Assembly (NCBI GenBank): GCA_047286485.1 | Contig: JBJBBH010000002.1 | Coordinates: 124,001 to 188,000, forward strand | DNA length: 64,000 nt | Direction: 5' to 3' | Source: Synechococcus_C sp047286485 | GTDB taxonomy: Bacteria > Cyanobacteriota > Cyanobacteriia > PCC-6307 > Cyanobiaceae | Part shown: one piece after another, positions 54,701 through 64,000 of the stretch | Position numbering within the stretch: position 1 is the stretch's first letter | Layout of the letters: every line of letters begins with the position of its first letter | The notes under the pieces: generated by a model | Told to the model about the DNA's origin: nothing | The model's database searches: none | What the model saw: only the letters and a program-made list of their open reading frames with translations | Made by a program: the position numbers and the translations under genes

Positions 54701-55234
54701 CAGATCAAAGGCGTAAGAAATCCTGTTGGCCGCAATGGAACCGGTGTTGCCGGTGAGAATGAAGGGTTCGTTATCAGGCGTGAGGTATTGGTTTTCAGAG
54801 GCCCAAAGCAGAGCTCGGTAATCCGAGCTGGAAATGCCCATAAACACTCCCACTGAGCGTCCACGCAACTGCTCCATGGGCTGGGCACCCGCCTCCATGG
54901 CCCTCCAGCACACCTCAAGCAACAGGCGCTGCTGAGGGTCCATGCATTGGGCTTCCCTGCTGCTAACGCCAAACAAGGCTGGATCGAACTGGTCGATCCC
55001 ATCCACGAAGCCCGCTCGGCGCACATGCTGGTGCAACGGCGTGCGCGGATCAGGATGATGGTGAAGCTGAAGATCCCAGCGGTCTGAGGGAATCTCAGCG
55101 ATCGCCTCCCGTCCTTCAGCCAGCAGTTGCCAGAACTGTTCAGGGCTTTCAACCCCGCCAGGGAGTCGACAGCCCATCCCTAAAACGGCAATGGGCTCTT
55201 GCGTTGATGAAACCGGACGGATCTGCTGATTCAT
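48707..55234 (-). CDS. Type I polyketide synthase without acyltransferase domain: KS-DH-ER-KR-ACP-thioester reductase
   Basis: A 2175-residue single-module PKS. The ketosynthase spans about 12-440 with C189, H324 and H364. A linker at 440-610 ends in the post-AT motif PFLRSRFWW but holds no GHSxG acyltransferase. The dehydratase (about 640-905) has H668 and D820/Q824; its HxxxGxxxxP motif ends in Ala instead of Pro. An unassigned linker runs 905-1095. The enoylreductase (1095-1415) has AAAGGVGQAA near 1240. The ketoreductase (1425-1605) has GAFGGIG and S1562, Y1575, N1579. The carrier domain has S1731 in LGLDSL. The thioester reductase (1805-2170) has LLTGASGFLGAYLL and YSQTK at 1973-1977. 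It should make a fully reduced chain released as aldehyde or alcohol, with malonyl loading in trans (for example by FabD). Confidence 0.93.
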   Translation of the reverse strand: MNQQIRPVSSTQEPIAVLGMGCRLPGGVESPEQFWQLLAEGREAIAEIPSDRWDLQLHHHPDPRTPLHQHVRRAGFVDGIDQFDPALFGVSSREAQCMDPQQRLLLEVCWRAMEAGAQPMEQLRGRSVGVFMGISSSDYRALLWASENQYLTPDNEPFILTGNTGSIAANRISYAFDLKGPSFTVDTACSSSLVALHLACESLRRGESELAFAGGAQALIHPAIQMSFCKAGLLSPEGRCRSFDAAADGYVRSEGAGAVLLKPLAAALRDGDPIEAVIRGTAVNSDGRSKGLAAPSKKAQIACVQAAYEGSGLSPASAQLVEAHGTGTRQGDPIELRALGAVLGQERPSTEPCLLGSVKTNVGHSETAAGITGFIKAVLCIRQRMVPASLHYSRPNPSVDLPALGLKVSTTLQPFPRPEQELVVSVSSFGFGGTNAHAVLSSAPVELSQPTSTSLSAPSWHLLWLSARNEEALDLLRAQTADWLEAQAAFRLQDLCASIHLRRTQFPNAVGLIASSLEDLVRQLRGQAPAAWTGVVAARGSGGLPETLRDLQQQTLSEGAAGVEQLQELVQALAHGATMDWPAWHQGASWHQLRPPGHPFLRSRFWWTPRDQGLDQGKASLWLDHVGFGSSVTAEQSGLALQKLDLPGASEHWQTVLDPADARDLREHALCGYPLFAAAGYLALLLDWLNDQQQPLQCADLHLDRPLWLNAGSVQLQAVRDGDAFSFHARSPQAEDGGSWQLHGQLRLTTAAQQPIHPLPALVFDGSGDLDISNFYRSLKSLGLDYGSCYRPLVALHANATGAEALLHRPEAAPDRCLIDGCFQLVAAVLAQTHADGQLLLPVGVEQMQMLRWPLPDQLRCRLQLRRDDHSQGDDGSRAHVTADLDVLDLSGDLIGAIRGLQFRRLTRTLLELMLPEDPSRPAAQLLEENWQPLAAHALSDWSPGAAEPISLIAMGPLPDAVREWSEQQAITPFELDPQADPQSVTSALVQQLQALPLTQPRQVLLWMSAFSTPAAEAVQAAVRSLSQDCSAWRCSTITASASVLAAGLSSAEWHQLLAATAGDAEVRWCGPDRIETRSFQPIDQERFRMLSDGTGRLEGLLKAPLPLARLLPGELELAVEATGLNFRDVLNALGLLQSHNQSLGLRANAQLPFGGEAVGRVVAVGPGVDSSLVGQRMLAALTLGSLASHVTCRAALCVPWPEELDPVLGASLSTAYLTAEHGLEQLARLQAGETVLIHAAAGGVGQAAVQVALRCGARILATASEAKQAGLLERGVEAVFDSRSTDFADQVLRQTDGRGVDVVLNSLKGEWVDASFQALASGGRFVELGKLEIWSDQQVRERRPDVGYFRFDLLEVAARDPQPLRQRLLRLVAAAQDQTLPALPVSAFAVEQCKDAFRRMSQGKHVGKLVITLPRQAPPRAIRTDGTYLVVGAFGGIGQRLQSWLLDRGARSLLLVGRRLPAPGSETAEWLNRLRSQGVQVAPLCWDDLPQALARLPHDMPLRGVFHAAGVLKDQRVGEIERSSLNAVFEAKLCPQQQLDKLQKLQPEAFEHLDFQVMFSSIAAALGSPGQLVYGAANGAVESSCRHAASEGPVQLAIQWGPWAGSGMAAGLERRFESVGLHLLAEDEALAALESLLQRGRSGVVTVMAADWPRLVSQALPRQAAWFRSLIHELPGRSEAQVRAQLQALSADKRRPWLLSTLQQLLAAVMEEPEAQLDAHASLFDLGLDSLMAAEFAAEVQQALGWRLDLAAFSDAPCLDDLASMALERLLPDGSAAAPEGLDLDQEAQLDDRWSLPEGPSLEVPGEQVLLTGASGFLGAYLLAGQLRQWPDLRIRCLVRAASEQQGMERLEQNLRRYGLWQHAWQERLEVVLGDLAQPQLGLDADQFAALGKGIGGILHNGAQLSQMASYAQLAATNVGGTRELLRLAAADTPKRFALISSVAVFEADACRDQLILEDDPLEDWRGIQLGYSQTKWVTDRMVRRASVAGLPVSIYRPPLIAGPSSGSSWHQGDLLQRLLQGCLALGASPDLAWELDVVPVDYVADAVSALAWSDEAKGRAFHLQHPEPLLLTTLLRQLTNGMDGWRVLPMQEWIAEIERSFGNPLQPLLPFLQQSWGEDGLTYPERNCVGQRARPSCVFTAQVLETHGVRCPPWHQLIGPWASVLLQQEQLAR

Positions 55235-55543
55235 GTGCCGGGGACATCCTGTCCGTTCTGGCGCATGGGACGAACACCCTTACCGACGCAGTTCAATGCG
55301 TCGAGACAGCGAGTCCACGGCAGTAGGGGCTTTTCGACATTGCCAATGCAGCAAACAATCCCACTGACTGGCAAAGACTGAAAAGCCAACGTTCCTTGGG
55401 CCTGTTAGATCCAAACCCATTGAAAACCAGCACGCCCCCCGCAGCCCCTGCTTTCGTCACTGCATTGGGTCGAAAGCACTTCACCAAAAGCCAAAACCGC
55501 TGATGGAAGGGCGATTTTGGTGATTTAAGACATTGAGCGACTT
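55235..55543. other. Spacer between MFS gene and PKS
   Basis: 309 bp with no intact gene. It contains the degenerate glycosyltransferase fragment listed separately and probably the PKS leader. No clear promoter is seen. Confidence 0.45.
55390..55475 (-). pseudogene. Relic of a second MGDG-synthase-like glycosyltransferase
   Basis: Minus-strand translation reads RPNAVTKAGAAGGVLVFNGFG and then NRPKE. This matches the donor-binding region of the intact glycosyltransferase at 56918-58045 (RPGARTSTEALASGCVLIF, then NGFG, then MPQE). At DNA level a hand alignment of 42 positions around the NGFG codons agrees at about 31. The rest of the gene is absent. It sits between the transporter and the PKS, suggesting that a duplicated glycosyltransferase was lost by deletion. 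Confidence 0.45.
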
Positions 55544-56866
55544 TCAAAGCCCCTCAGCCTCGAGATTGGATGGATTTGCACCCAAACAAAGATTTTTCCA
55601 AGACAGGCCAGCGGCAATCACCCAGCCCAGGGCCCCGATAGCAATTGCCATTACTCGACCCTGCCCGGTGCCAAGACTCTCTGTTAACCAAGATGGCCAA
55701 ACAGGCCATTCGAGTGCCGGGCTCAATCCGTAGTCAACCAACAGCGGTACAGCAAGAAAGGCAAACAACCGGGTTGCCCATTCGCAGCCATAGCGCAATG
55801 AAAAGTAGCGAGACAATGCGTCTCGGGGTGCCAGGGTCACCCAGGCTTGGTGCAGTGCTGCCATCACAACGGGCAACGCTGCACTGAACACCAAGACAGC
55901 TCCAAACCAAACCAAGTGTCGATGCGCAAAGGCTTGCAACCCAGTGCCCATCAAGATCAACGCCTGGATGATCAGGCTCAAGGGCAGGACAGTTCGCCAG
56001 TGCTGTCCCAATCGCCAGCGCCAACCAGCAAACCCGATCAAATACCCCAAGCAGCCTGTAATCAGTACCCAACCCATCCGCTCAGGCGCATAGGCCAGCG
56101 CCACCCAAGCAGGAAACAGCACCTCCAAAGAGGCATACACAAATGCCGTGAGCGCAGTGAAAACAAGAGCTGATCGCGCTGGACATGAACGCTGCCAGAG
56201 CGCAAACAAACGATTCAACGTGCGAGGAGCCGTTAGCTGATTCGACGCCCCCGGTGCGGTCCAATCGAGCTGCTGCCTGGCCTGCGACCAGGGAGCCACC
56301 ACAACGCTCAGCAGAGCCAACAAAAAACTAATGCCATCGAGCAGCAAGACCCCTCCCAGGCCCTGACTGGCGACAAGCCAGCTCCCCAGGAAGGGAGCCA
56401 TGGTGATCACTAAGCCATCCACGGTGGCAAACAATCCATTGGCTCGCTGTAAACGCTGCTGATCGGAGATCAGCAGCGGAATCAGGCTGGAGAGACGCAC
56501 CACCAACATGGCTTCAGCCACAGCGGCTAAGGCTTGAATCGCTAAGACGCCGAGCAACCGAGGTGGCTCATCAGCGGAAGAGCCGAGCAACACCACAGCC
56601 AACAAAGCAGTGCACACTGCACCTGTGGCATGGCAGAGCACCATCAAACGACCTGGAGGCCATGCTGGGAAAACGCGCAAAAACAGCGGCAACGCCAACA
56701 AGCGTGCCGCCTGCACCACCATTGCCACCAGGCCAAAGTCGAGTAACTGGCCCGACTGCGCAAACAACCAAAGCCCGATTCCATAGAGACTCGTTTGAGT
56801 TCCCAGATTGGAAATCAGCTGGCCGCCCCAGAGGTAGCGAAACAGGCGACTGGATCTCTTGGCCAC
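55544..56866 (-). CDS. MFS transporter
   Basis: The 440-residue protein has about twelve hydrophobic helices and the MFS layout of two six-helix halves with a longer central loop near 190-225 (SQARQQLDWTAPGASNQLTAPRTLNRL). The N-terminal RLFRYLWGGQLISNLGTQTSLYGIGLWLF is typical of the DHA3/EntS-like efflux group. It lies 51 bp downstream of the MGDG-like glycosyltransferase and upstream of the PKS on the same strand. It is a candidate exporter or flippase for the product. Substrate unknown. Confidence 0.85.
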   Translation of the reverse strand: MAKRSSRLFRYLWGGQLISNLGTQTSLYGIGLWLFAQSGQLLDFGLVAMVVQAARLLALPLFLRVFPAWPPGRLMVLCHATGAVCTALLAVVLLGSSADEPPRLLGVLAIQALAAVAEAMLVVRLSSLIPLLISDQQRLQRANGLFATVDGLVITMAPFLGSWLVASQGLGGVLLLDGISFLLALLSVVVAPWSQARQQLDWTAPGASNQLTAPRTLNRLFALWQRSCPARSALVFTALTAFVYASLEVLFPAWVALAYAPERMGWVLITGCLGYLIGFAGWRWRLGQHWRTVLPLSLIIQALILMGTGLQAFAHRHLVWFGAVLVFSAALPVVMAALHQAWVTLAPRDALSRYFSLRYGCEWATRLFAFLAVPLLVDYGLSPALEWPVWPSWLTESLGTGQGRVMAIAIGALGWVIAAGLSWKNLCLGANPSNLEAEGL

Positions 56867-56917
56867 TGGACAGATCTAGGAAGAATTAGAGAAGCAACGA
56901 ATAAGACTGCAACCACA

Positions 56918-58045
56918 TCAGACCAGTGCCTTTGGACCATGAAAGAGAAGCTGACGAATCGCTTCTCGATCGGCGCTGAGTCGGTGACGCTGCATGCGTG
57001 CCTTCAGCTGTTGATAAAGGTGCGGCTGCTCAAGCCAGCTTCGACACAGTGCAACAAGGTCTTTGGGCTGACGGATACAGCGATCGATGTCGCGAGCCTG
57101 GAAATAGCGGCGAGCCAATAATTCCTGAGGCATCGTTGTGCCAAAGCCATTGAAAATGAGCACACAACCAGAGGCCAAAGCTTCGGTGGATGTTCGTGCC
57201 CCTGGCCGCGCCACCATGGCCCAGGCTGTTCTGTAGAGCGATGCCATCGCTGCTGGGCCTTGAAAAGCCAACGGCTCAACCTTCAGCTGAGGATGCTGCG
57301 CCGCCCAGTCCTGCACCTGCCGAAATGCCGCCTGACGACGGCCGCAGAGGGCGACAACCCTGATCTTCCCCGCCAAGGGGAGCAGCGTCTCCAGCAAACG
57401 GATGTGGTTATTGGCCCCATTGGCCCCAGCTCCCAGCACCAGAAGTGGCAGCTGCTCGAGATGACTCTCTGGAATCTCGCGCTCCAGCTCCTCCTCAAAC
57501 GCGGGATCAAACAACGGACCCAGGGCCGGGGTCGGCAAAGCGCGGTAGCCACGACGGCGAACGTCGTCACTGACTTCCTGAGAGAGGGTCCAGAACGCTT
57601 CGGCCCGTCGCGTCAGCCAGTTGCGACTGAAGCCAAAGCCACCCTCCAACTCCGTACAACAGGTAATGCAGCGCAGACCTGGGACGACCCGCTTCGCCAG
57701 ATCGAAGTGACCGCGGTTGATATGGGGGTGCGTGGAGATCAACAGATCAGGCTGGAGACGCCGCAATAGACGAATCACGTAAAAACGGCCGGCGAGCAGG
57801 GTGCCTGGCTTGGTGACGTCTTCCCACTCCACAACACGCCAATAGATCTGATGCATCCAAGGCCCATGGCGCTGAATCCAGTTGTAGAGAGCAACTCCTG
57901 CGCGGGTAAAAACGCTGGCATTTTCCAGCACATGCTCAACCCACACTTCACCGGTTGGATCCCAACGCTTGAGCCAGGCCTCCAGCGCATAGGCGGCGGC
58001 GTCATGGGCTGTGCCACCACTCGACGTGAAAATCAAAACCCTCAT
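56918..58045 (-). CDS. MGDG-synthase/MurG-like glycosyltransferase (GT28)
   Basis: The 375-residue protein starts with the MGDG synthase pattern LIFTSSGGTAHDAAAYALEAWL (4-25). It has STHPHINRGHFDLAKR near 108 and GAGANGANNHIRLLETLLPL near 202, then the donor-binding VARPGARTSTEALASG near 283-298 and NGFG near 304. This GT-B type glycosylates diacylglycerols or other lipids at the membrane face. The gene opens the minus-strand run GT28-MFS-PKS-GT2, and a relic copy lies at 55390-55475. Its acceptor may be the PKS-derived lipid alcohol. A housekeeping galactolipid role cannot be excluded. Confidence 0.82.
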   Translation of the reverse strand: MRVLIFTSSGGTAHDAAAYALEAWLKRWDPTGEVWVEHVLENASVFTRAGVALYNWIQRHGPWMHQIYWRVVEWEDVTKPGTLLAGRFYVIRLLRRLQPDLLISTHPHINRGHFDLAKRVVPGLRCITCCTELEGGFGFSRNWLTRRAEAFWTLSQEVSDDVRRRGYRALPTPALGPLFDPAFEEELEREIPESHLEQLPLLVLGAGANGANNHIRLLETLLPLAGKIRVVALCGRRQAAFRQVQDWAAQHPQLKVEPLAFQGPAAMASLYRTAWAMVARPGARTSTEALASGCVLIFNGFGTTMPQELLARRYFQARDIDRCIRQPKDLVALCRSWLEQPHLYQQLKARMQRHRLSADREAIRQLLFHGPKALV

Positions 58046-58171
58046 CAGATCAGGGTCTCATGAGTATTGACTCAGGCTGATGGACCACAGCCATAGAAGA
58101 ATCAACTTCCGCAGACACCCATAGGCCTTGATCCATGGCCAATAGATTCGTTTGGTTGAGAGGCACTCTCC
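58046..58171. other. Divergent intergenic region, glycosyltransferase/galE
   Basis: 126 bp between opposing starts. A TTGACT (58067-58072) with CATAGA 19 bp downstream is a weak rightward candidate. No convincing leftward promoter is seen. Confidence 0.3.
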
Positions 58172-59236
58172 ATGGCACGGCTGCTGATCACAGGCGGGGC
58201 TGGATTCATTGGTAGCCATACCTGTGTCGTGCTCTTGCAAGCAGGTCACAACTTGCTGGTGCTCGACGACTTCAGCAACAGCACCCCACTGGCCCTGGAA
58301 CGGGTGTGTGCACTCGCCCAGCTTGACTCACAGTCATCCCAAGACCGCTTGCAGGTTCGACGAGGAGACATCCGCGATCAGGCATGCCTTAACGACCTTT
58401 TTGCCAATGCGGCTTCATTGGGCGCACCCATTGATGCTGTGATCCACTTTGCAGGGCTGAAAGCTGTCGGTGAATCGGTGCGCAAACCGATCCACTACTG
58501 GGACGTGAATCTGACTGGCAGCCAATATCTGCTGGCTGCCATGAGCGTCCACAACTGCCGCACCTTGGTGTTCAGCAGCAGCGCCACGCTCTACGGCTAT
58601 CCAAAAGACGTACCGATCCCAGAGACAGCGCCCATTCAGCCGATCAACCCCTACGGCCACTCCAAAGCAGCGGTAGAACAGCTCTTGCACGACCTTGCCG
58701 CCAGCGCTCCCAAGCAATGGCGCATTGCCTGCTTGCGTTATTTCAATCCCGTGGGAGCGCACCACAGCGGCAAGATCGGAGAAGATCCGTTGGGCACTCC
58801 TAACAATCTGTTCCCTTTCGTAAGTCAGGTGGCCGTGGGCAGACGCAAATATCTCCAAATCTTTGGAGGCGACTGGCCCACTAGCGATGGCACCGGTGTT
58901 CGTGATTACATCCACGTGATGGATCTGGCGGAAGGCCACCTCGCGGCCCTCGAATGCCTAATGGCCGAGCAGGCTCAGCTGCTCACCCTCAATCTGGGCA
59001 GTGGTCAGGGAGCTTCGGTGCTGGAGGTGGTGCATGCCTTTGAACGCGCCAGCGGCCGCAAAGTGCCCTATGAGCTTGTGGCTCGAAGGGATGGGGACGC
59101 CGCCATCACGGTTGCCGATCCCTCCCTGGCTCTGCAACGGCTCGGCTGGCAAACACAACGCGGCCTCGACGACATCTGCCGCGACGGCTGGGCCTGGCAA
59201 TCGGCCAACCCAACTGGCTACGACGACCCCGAATGA
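58172..59236 (+). CDS. galE: UDP-glucose 4-epimerase
   Basis: The 354-residue extended SDR has GGAGFIGSHTC at 8-18 for NAD, HFAGLKAVGESV near 92, SSSATLYG near 129 and the catalytic YGHSK near 163. YFNPVGAHHSGKIGEDP near 190 and DGTGVRDYIHVMDLA near 236 are GalE signatures. It interconverts UDP-glucose and UDP-galactose. UDP-galactose feeds galactolipid and polysaccharide synthesis, so it could supply the divergent MGDG-like transferase. Its stop overlaps the start of the SelD fusion by 4 nt. Confidence 0.93.
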   Translation: MARLLITGGAGFIGSHTCVVLLQAGHNLLVLDDFSNSTPLALERVCALAQLDSQSSQDRLQVRRGDIRDQACLNDLFANAASLGAPIDAVIHFAGLKAVGESVRKPIHYWDVNLTGSQYLLAAMSVHNCRTLVFSSSATLYGYPKDVPIPETAPIQPINPYGHSKAAVEQLLHDLAASAPKQWRIACLRYFNPVGAHHSGKIGEDPLGTPNNLFPFVSQVAVGRRKYLQIFGGDWPTSDGTGVRDYIHVMDLAEGHLAALECLMAEQAQLLTLNLGSGQGASVLEVVHAFERASGRKVPYELVARRDGDAAITVADPSLALQRLGWQTQRGLDDICRDGWAWQSANPTGYDDPE

Positions 59237-61365
59237 GTGGTCTTGTACTGGCCGGTGGCGGGCACAGCCATGCTCTGGTCTTACGCCGCTGGGCCATGCA
59301 GCCCAGCAAGCGTCCCAGCGAACTGATCACGCTGGTGAGCCGAACCAGCACCGCCCTGTATTCAGGCATGGTGCCTGGCCTGATCGCAGGGCTGTACCGA
59401 CGCGACCAGGTGGCTGTGGATCTACGCGACTTAGCCGATCAGGCAGGCGTTGCACTGGTCGTGGCCGAGATCACCAGTCTGGACCTTCAGAACCAACAGC
59501 TGCAACTTGATCAGCGGCCAGCACTGCCTTACGAGCACCTCAGCCTCAACCTGGGTGCTGAGACTTCAACAAGCCCAGCACCAACTTCCGGACTGGTTCC
59601 AATCAAACCGCTGGAGCCTGCACTGGCCTTTTTGGCCGACCAGGACCAAAAGATGGGCAATCAGGCTGTTGCAGCCTCGCCTTTTCAGGTGGTGGGCAGC
59701 GGACTGGCTGCAGTCGAGACGGTCATGGCCCTCAGGCAACGCTGGCCAATGCGTCCTCTTGTTCTGCGGGTCCGCCCCAGGCATCTGAAACCCGTGCTGG
59801 TCAGAGCTTTACGGGAATCCTCTATCCAGATTTTTGAAACAAGCGAACTGGACCCAACCGAAGAGCTCAAGACAACTCCAGGACTGATTTGCACCGGCAG
59901 TCGAGCTCCTCAATGGCTGACCTCCAGTGGCCTGCCTAGCTGCCCAAGCAGCGGCCGCATCCGCACCGAGGCAAGCCTTCAGGTGATCGGACAGCCCACT
60001 CTCTTCGCCGCAGGCGACTGCGCTGTGATCAATGAGCAGCCCCGTGCCCCGTCAGGAGTCTGGGCCGTGCGCGCCGCCTTGCCATTGGCCCGAAACCTGG
60101 AAGCCGCTTGCCAAGAACGACCTTTAAAACGCTGGCGTCCCCAACGCCAGGCGCTGCAACTGCTCGGCGGGTTCAACAACGGTCAACCAACAGCCTGGGC
60201 ACTAAGGGGGGAACGTCTGATCGGCCCTCATCCGCTGCTGTGGCGTCTAAAGGCAGCCATTGATGCGCGCTTCATGGCCATGTTTCAGCGCAGCAGATCC
60301 ATGGACAGCACTGAGACCATGGCCTGCCGGGGATGTGCCGCAAAGCTTGCCGCTGGGCCACTGGAAAGTGCTTTACAGCAGGCCGGCATCGCAACCCTTG
60401 GAAAAAACCCGGAAGATGCTGCAGTGGTGCCGTTGAAGACCGGCGCAGGCCGCGCTCCAGTGCTGCAAAGCGTGGATGGCTTTCCAGCCCTCGTCAGTGA
60501 CCCCTGGCTGAACGGACGACTCACTGCCCTGCATGCCTGCTCCGACCTCTGGGCCTGCGGTGCGCGCGTGCTGGCTGCCCAGGCCGTGGTCACCCTGCCC
60601 CAGACCACAGAATCCACTCAGGAAACCCTGCTGGCCCAGAGCCTGGCGGGCATCCGCTCCGCGTTGGATCCTCAGGGTGCCCAGCTGATTGGGGGTCACA
60701 CGCTGGAGGCCCGCGATGGCCTCGCCCAACCGCCGCTCAGCCGGGCTGTTCAGGTGACCGTGAGCGTCAGCGGCCAAGCCGTTGAACTGTTCTGGCCCAA
60801 AGCAGCACTTCAGGCCGGAGACCGACTGCTGCTCAGTCGTCCGCTGGGAACGGGGGTGCTGTTCGCCGCTGCCATGGCTGGAGCAGCACCAGCCATGGCA
60901 GCGGCCCTCGAGCAGATGGCCACCAGTCAGCACCCATTGCTGGAACAGCTTCTAGAGCTGCAGAGCGAGCATCCTCGTGCCATTCATGCGGCAACAGACA
61001 TCACCGGCTTCGGGTTGCTGGGCCATCTGGGCGAAATGCTGCGCAATCCAGCGCTGAAAGTGGTGCTCAACGGCTCCGAGATCCCAGCGCTTCCAGGAGC
61101 TCTCGCGCTACTGGCCAAGGGCTACGCAAGCAGCCTGGCACCCGCCAACAGACGAGCCTGGAGCTTGCTGGACAATGGCTGCGTGGACCTCCCACTGGAC
61201 GGCATCGATCCCGGTAGCAGGGAGCATCAAGCCCTGCTCGAGCTGCTGGTGGATCCACAGACCTGTGGACCACTGTTGATCAGTGTTACGGCCGAGATCG
61301 CCCAGCAGCTGACGCAACAACCCCATAGCCCCTGGACTGAAATCGGCAGCGTGCAAGCGCGCTGA
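59233..61365 (+). CDS. selD: Selenide, water dikinase fused to an FAD-dependent oxidoreductase domain
   Basis: A 710-residue fusion. Residues 1 to about 340 form a pyridine-nucleotide-disulfide-type flavoprotein: GGGHSH at 8-13, VVGSGLAAVE near 153, and GDCAVINEQPRAPSGVWAVRAALPLARNL near 261-289. Residues about 361-710 are SelD, with C365/C368 and K371 in CRGCAAK, the GGHTLEARDGL segment, DITGFGLLGHL near 585, and CGPLLIS near the end. It makes selenophosphate from ATP and selenide. The flavoprotein part may deliver reduced selenium. Such fusions are common in picocyanobacteria, where selenophosphate probably serves tRNA 2-selenouridine. Its ATG overlaps the galE stop. Confidence 0.92.
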   Translation: MSGLVLAGGGHSHALVLRRWAMQPSKRPSELITLVSRTSTALYSGMVPGLIAGLYRRDQVAVDLRDLADQAGVALVVAEITSLDLQNQQLQLDQRPALPYEHLSLNLGAETSTSPAPTSGLVPIKPLEPALAFLADQDQKMGNQAVAASPFQVVGSGLAAVETVMALRQRWPMRPLVLRVRPRHLKPVLVRALRESSIQIFETSELDPTEELKTTPGLICTGSRAPQWLTSSGLPSCPSSGRIRTEASLQVIGQPTLFAAGDCAVINEQPRAPSGVWAVRAALPLARNLEAACQERPLKRWRPQRQALQLLGGFNNGQPTAWALRGERLIGPHPLLWRLKAAIDARFMAMFQRSRSMDSTETMACRGCAAKLAAGPLESALQQAGIATLGKNPEDAAVVPLKTGAGRAPVLQSVDGFPALVSDPWLNGRLTALHACSDLWACGARVLAAQAVVTLPQTTESTQETLLAQSLAGIRSALDPQGAQLIGGHTLEARDGLAQPPLSRAVQVTVSVSGQAVELFWPKAALQAGDRLLLSRPLGTGVLFAAAMAGAAPAMAAALEQMATSQHPLLEQLLELQSEHPRAIHAATDITGFGLLGHLGEMLRNPALKVVLNGSEIPALPGALALLAKGYASSLAPANRRAWSLLDNGCVDLPLDGIDPGSREHQALLELLVDPQTCGPLLISVTAEIAQQLTQQPHSPWTEIGSVQAR

Positions 61366-61377
61366 GTCAGAACGACA

Positions 61378-63771
<2,394 letters not shown>

Positions 63772-63808
63772 GAGGCGAGGATACGCAGCACATTCGCTTG
63801 CCGCTGGC

Positions 63809-64000
63809 ATGCCCTCTGGTCTGATCAAGGCTTCGCAGAGCGATCACCTGATCAACAGCCTGATCCCTACAACCGTGGCGTTGCACCTCTCGGCAGGTTC
63901 TCGCCAACTGGGGCTGCTTGCGCTTTTCGCCTGGGTGGTACTGCAGCTGCTGAACCGCATCCGCGCACTTGTCCAGAAAGGAGCGACACGAGAGACCTGG
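63809..64000 (+). CDS. Start of an unknown gene, cut by the right edge
   Basis: An ATG at 63809 opens a frame of 64 codons that runs off the window. The translation begins MPSGLIKASQSDHLINSLIP and has one probable membrane helix (LGLLALFAWVVLQLLNRI, about 34-51). It is divergent from uvrD with 37 bp between starts. Codon use is like that of its neighbours. No ribosome site or family is recognisable, so it could be a spurious frame. Confidence 0.4.
   Translation, partial: MPSGLIKASQSDHLINSLIPTTVALHLSAGSRQLGLLALFAWVVLQLLNRIRALVQKGATRETW

Overview
The window looks like a genomic island plus flanking core genes of a cyanobacterium, most likely a marine Synechococcus-type picocyanobacterium. Pointers are the selenide water dikinase fused to a flavoprotein domain, the MGDG-synthase-like glycosyltransferase, the helicase and galE neighbours and the frequent absence of Shine-Dalgarno sites. 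This assignment is recognition, not a search result.

(1) 1-38212, all genes on the minus strand: a surface-polysaccharide (O-antigen or capsule) island. It is visibly AT-rich at 1-5.7 kb and 16-38 kb, with a richer-GC block at 5.8-15.96 kb between them, so it is a mosaic. Its modules are: an ulosonic-acid-like set (cytidylyltransferase fused to a DUF4910 aminopeptidase, NeuB-like synthase, KdnA-like aminotransferase, GT2); a chain-initiation set like WbpV-WbpL-WbpM with a GT4; a heparinase-like protein, WecC-like dehydrogenase and bi-domain oxidoreductase; the WbuX/WbuY/WbuZ sugar-amidation set; an aminotransferase with a phytanoyl-type dioxygenase; a Wzy-like polymerase; RfbF/RfbG for CDP-4-keto-6-deoxyglucose; an LIC12162-family transferase; an ABC flippase; and a carbamoyltransferase, SxtJ-like mini-protein and SGNH hydrolase set. 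Long AT-rich spacers with internal promoters separate the modules at 22-38 kb.

(2) 38.2-39.5 kb is a divergent non-coding region. It holds an extended -10 promoter firing left and palindromes before the rightward export operon (39539-44435): Wza-like channel, Wzz-like co-polymerase, and an unrecognised outer-membrane-type protein, joined by 4-nt overlaps.

(3) 44422-58045 is the most interesting segment: a probable lipid/polyketide glycoside cluster that I do not recognise as described. It has a single-module reducing type I PKS with no acyltransferase domain and a terminal thioester reductase (KS-DH-ER-KR-ACP-TR), a ceramide-glucosyltransferase-like GT2 coupled to it by a TGATG overlap, an MFS transporter, an MGDG-synthase-like glycosyltransferase with a relic of a second copy, a cytochrome P450, a membrane alpha/beta hydrolase and an exported START-like protein. 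The layout resembles heterocyst-glycolipid logic, although the apparent host type does not make heterocysts.

(4) 58172-64000: galE, a flavoprotein-SelD fusion, a UvrD/PcrA helicase, and the start of an unknown gene that runs off the right edge.
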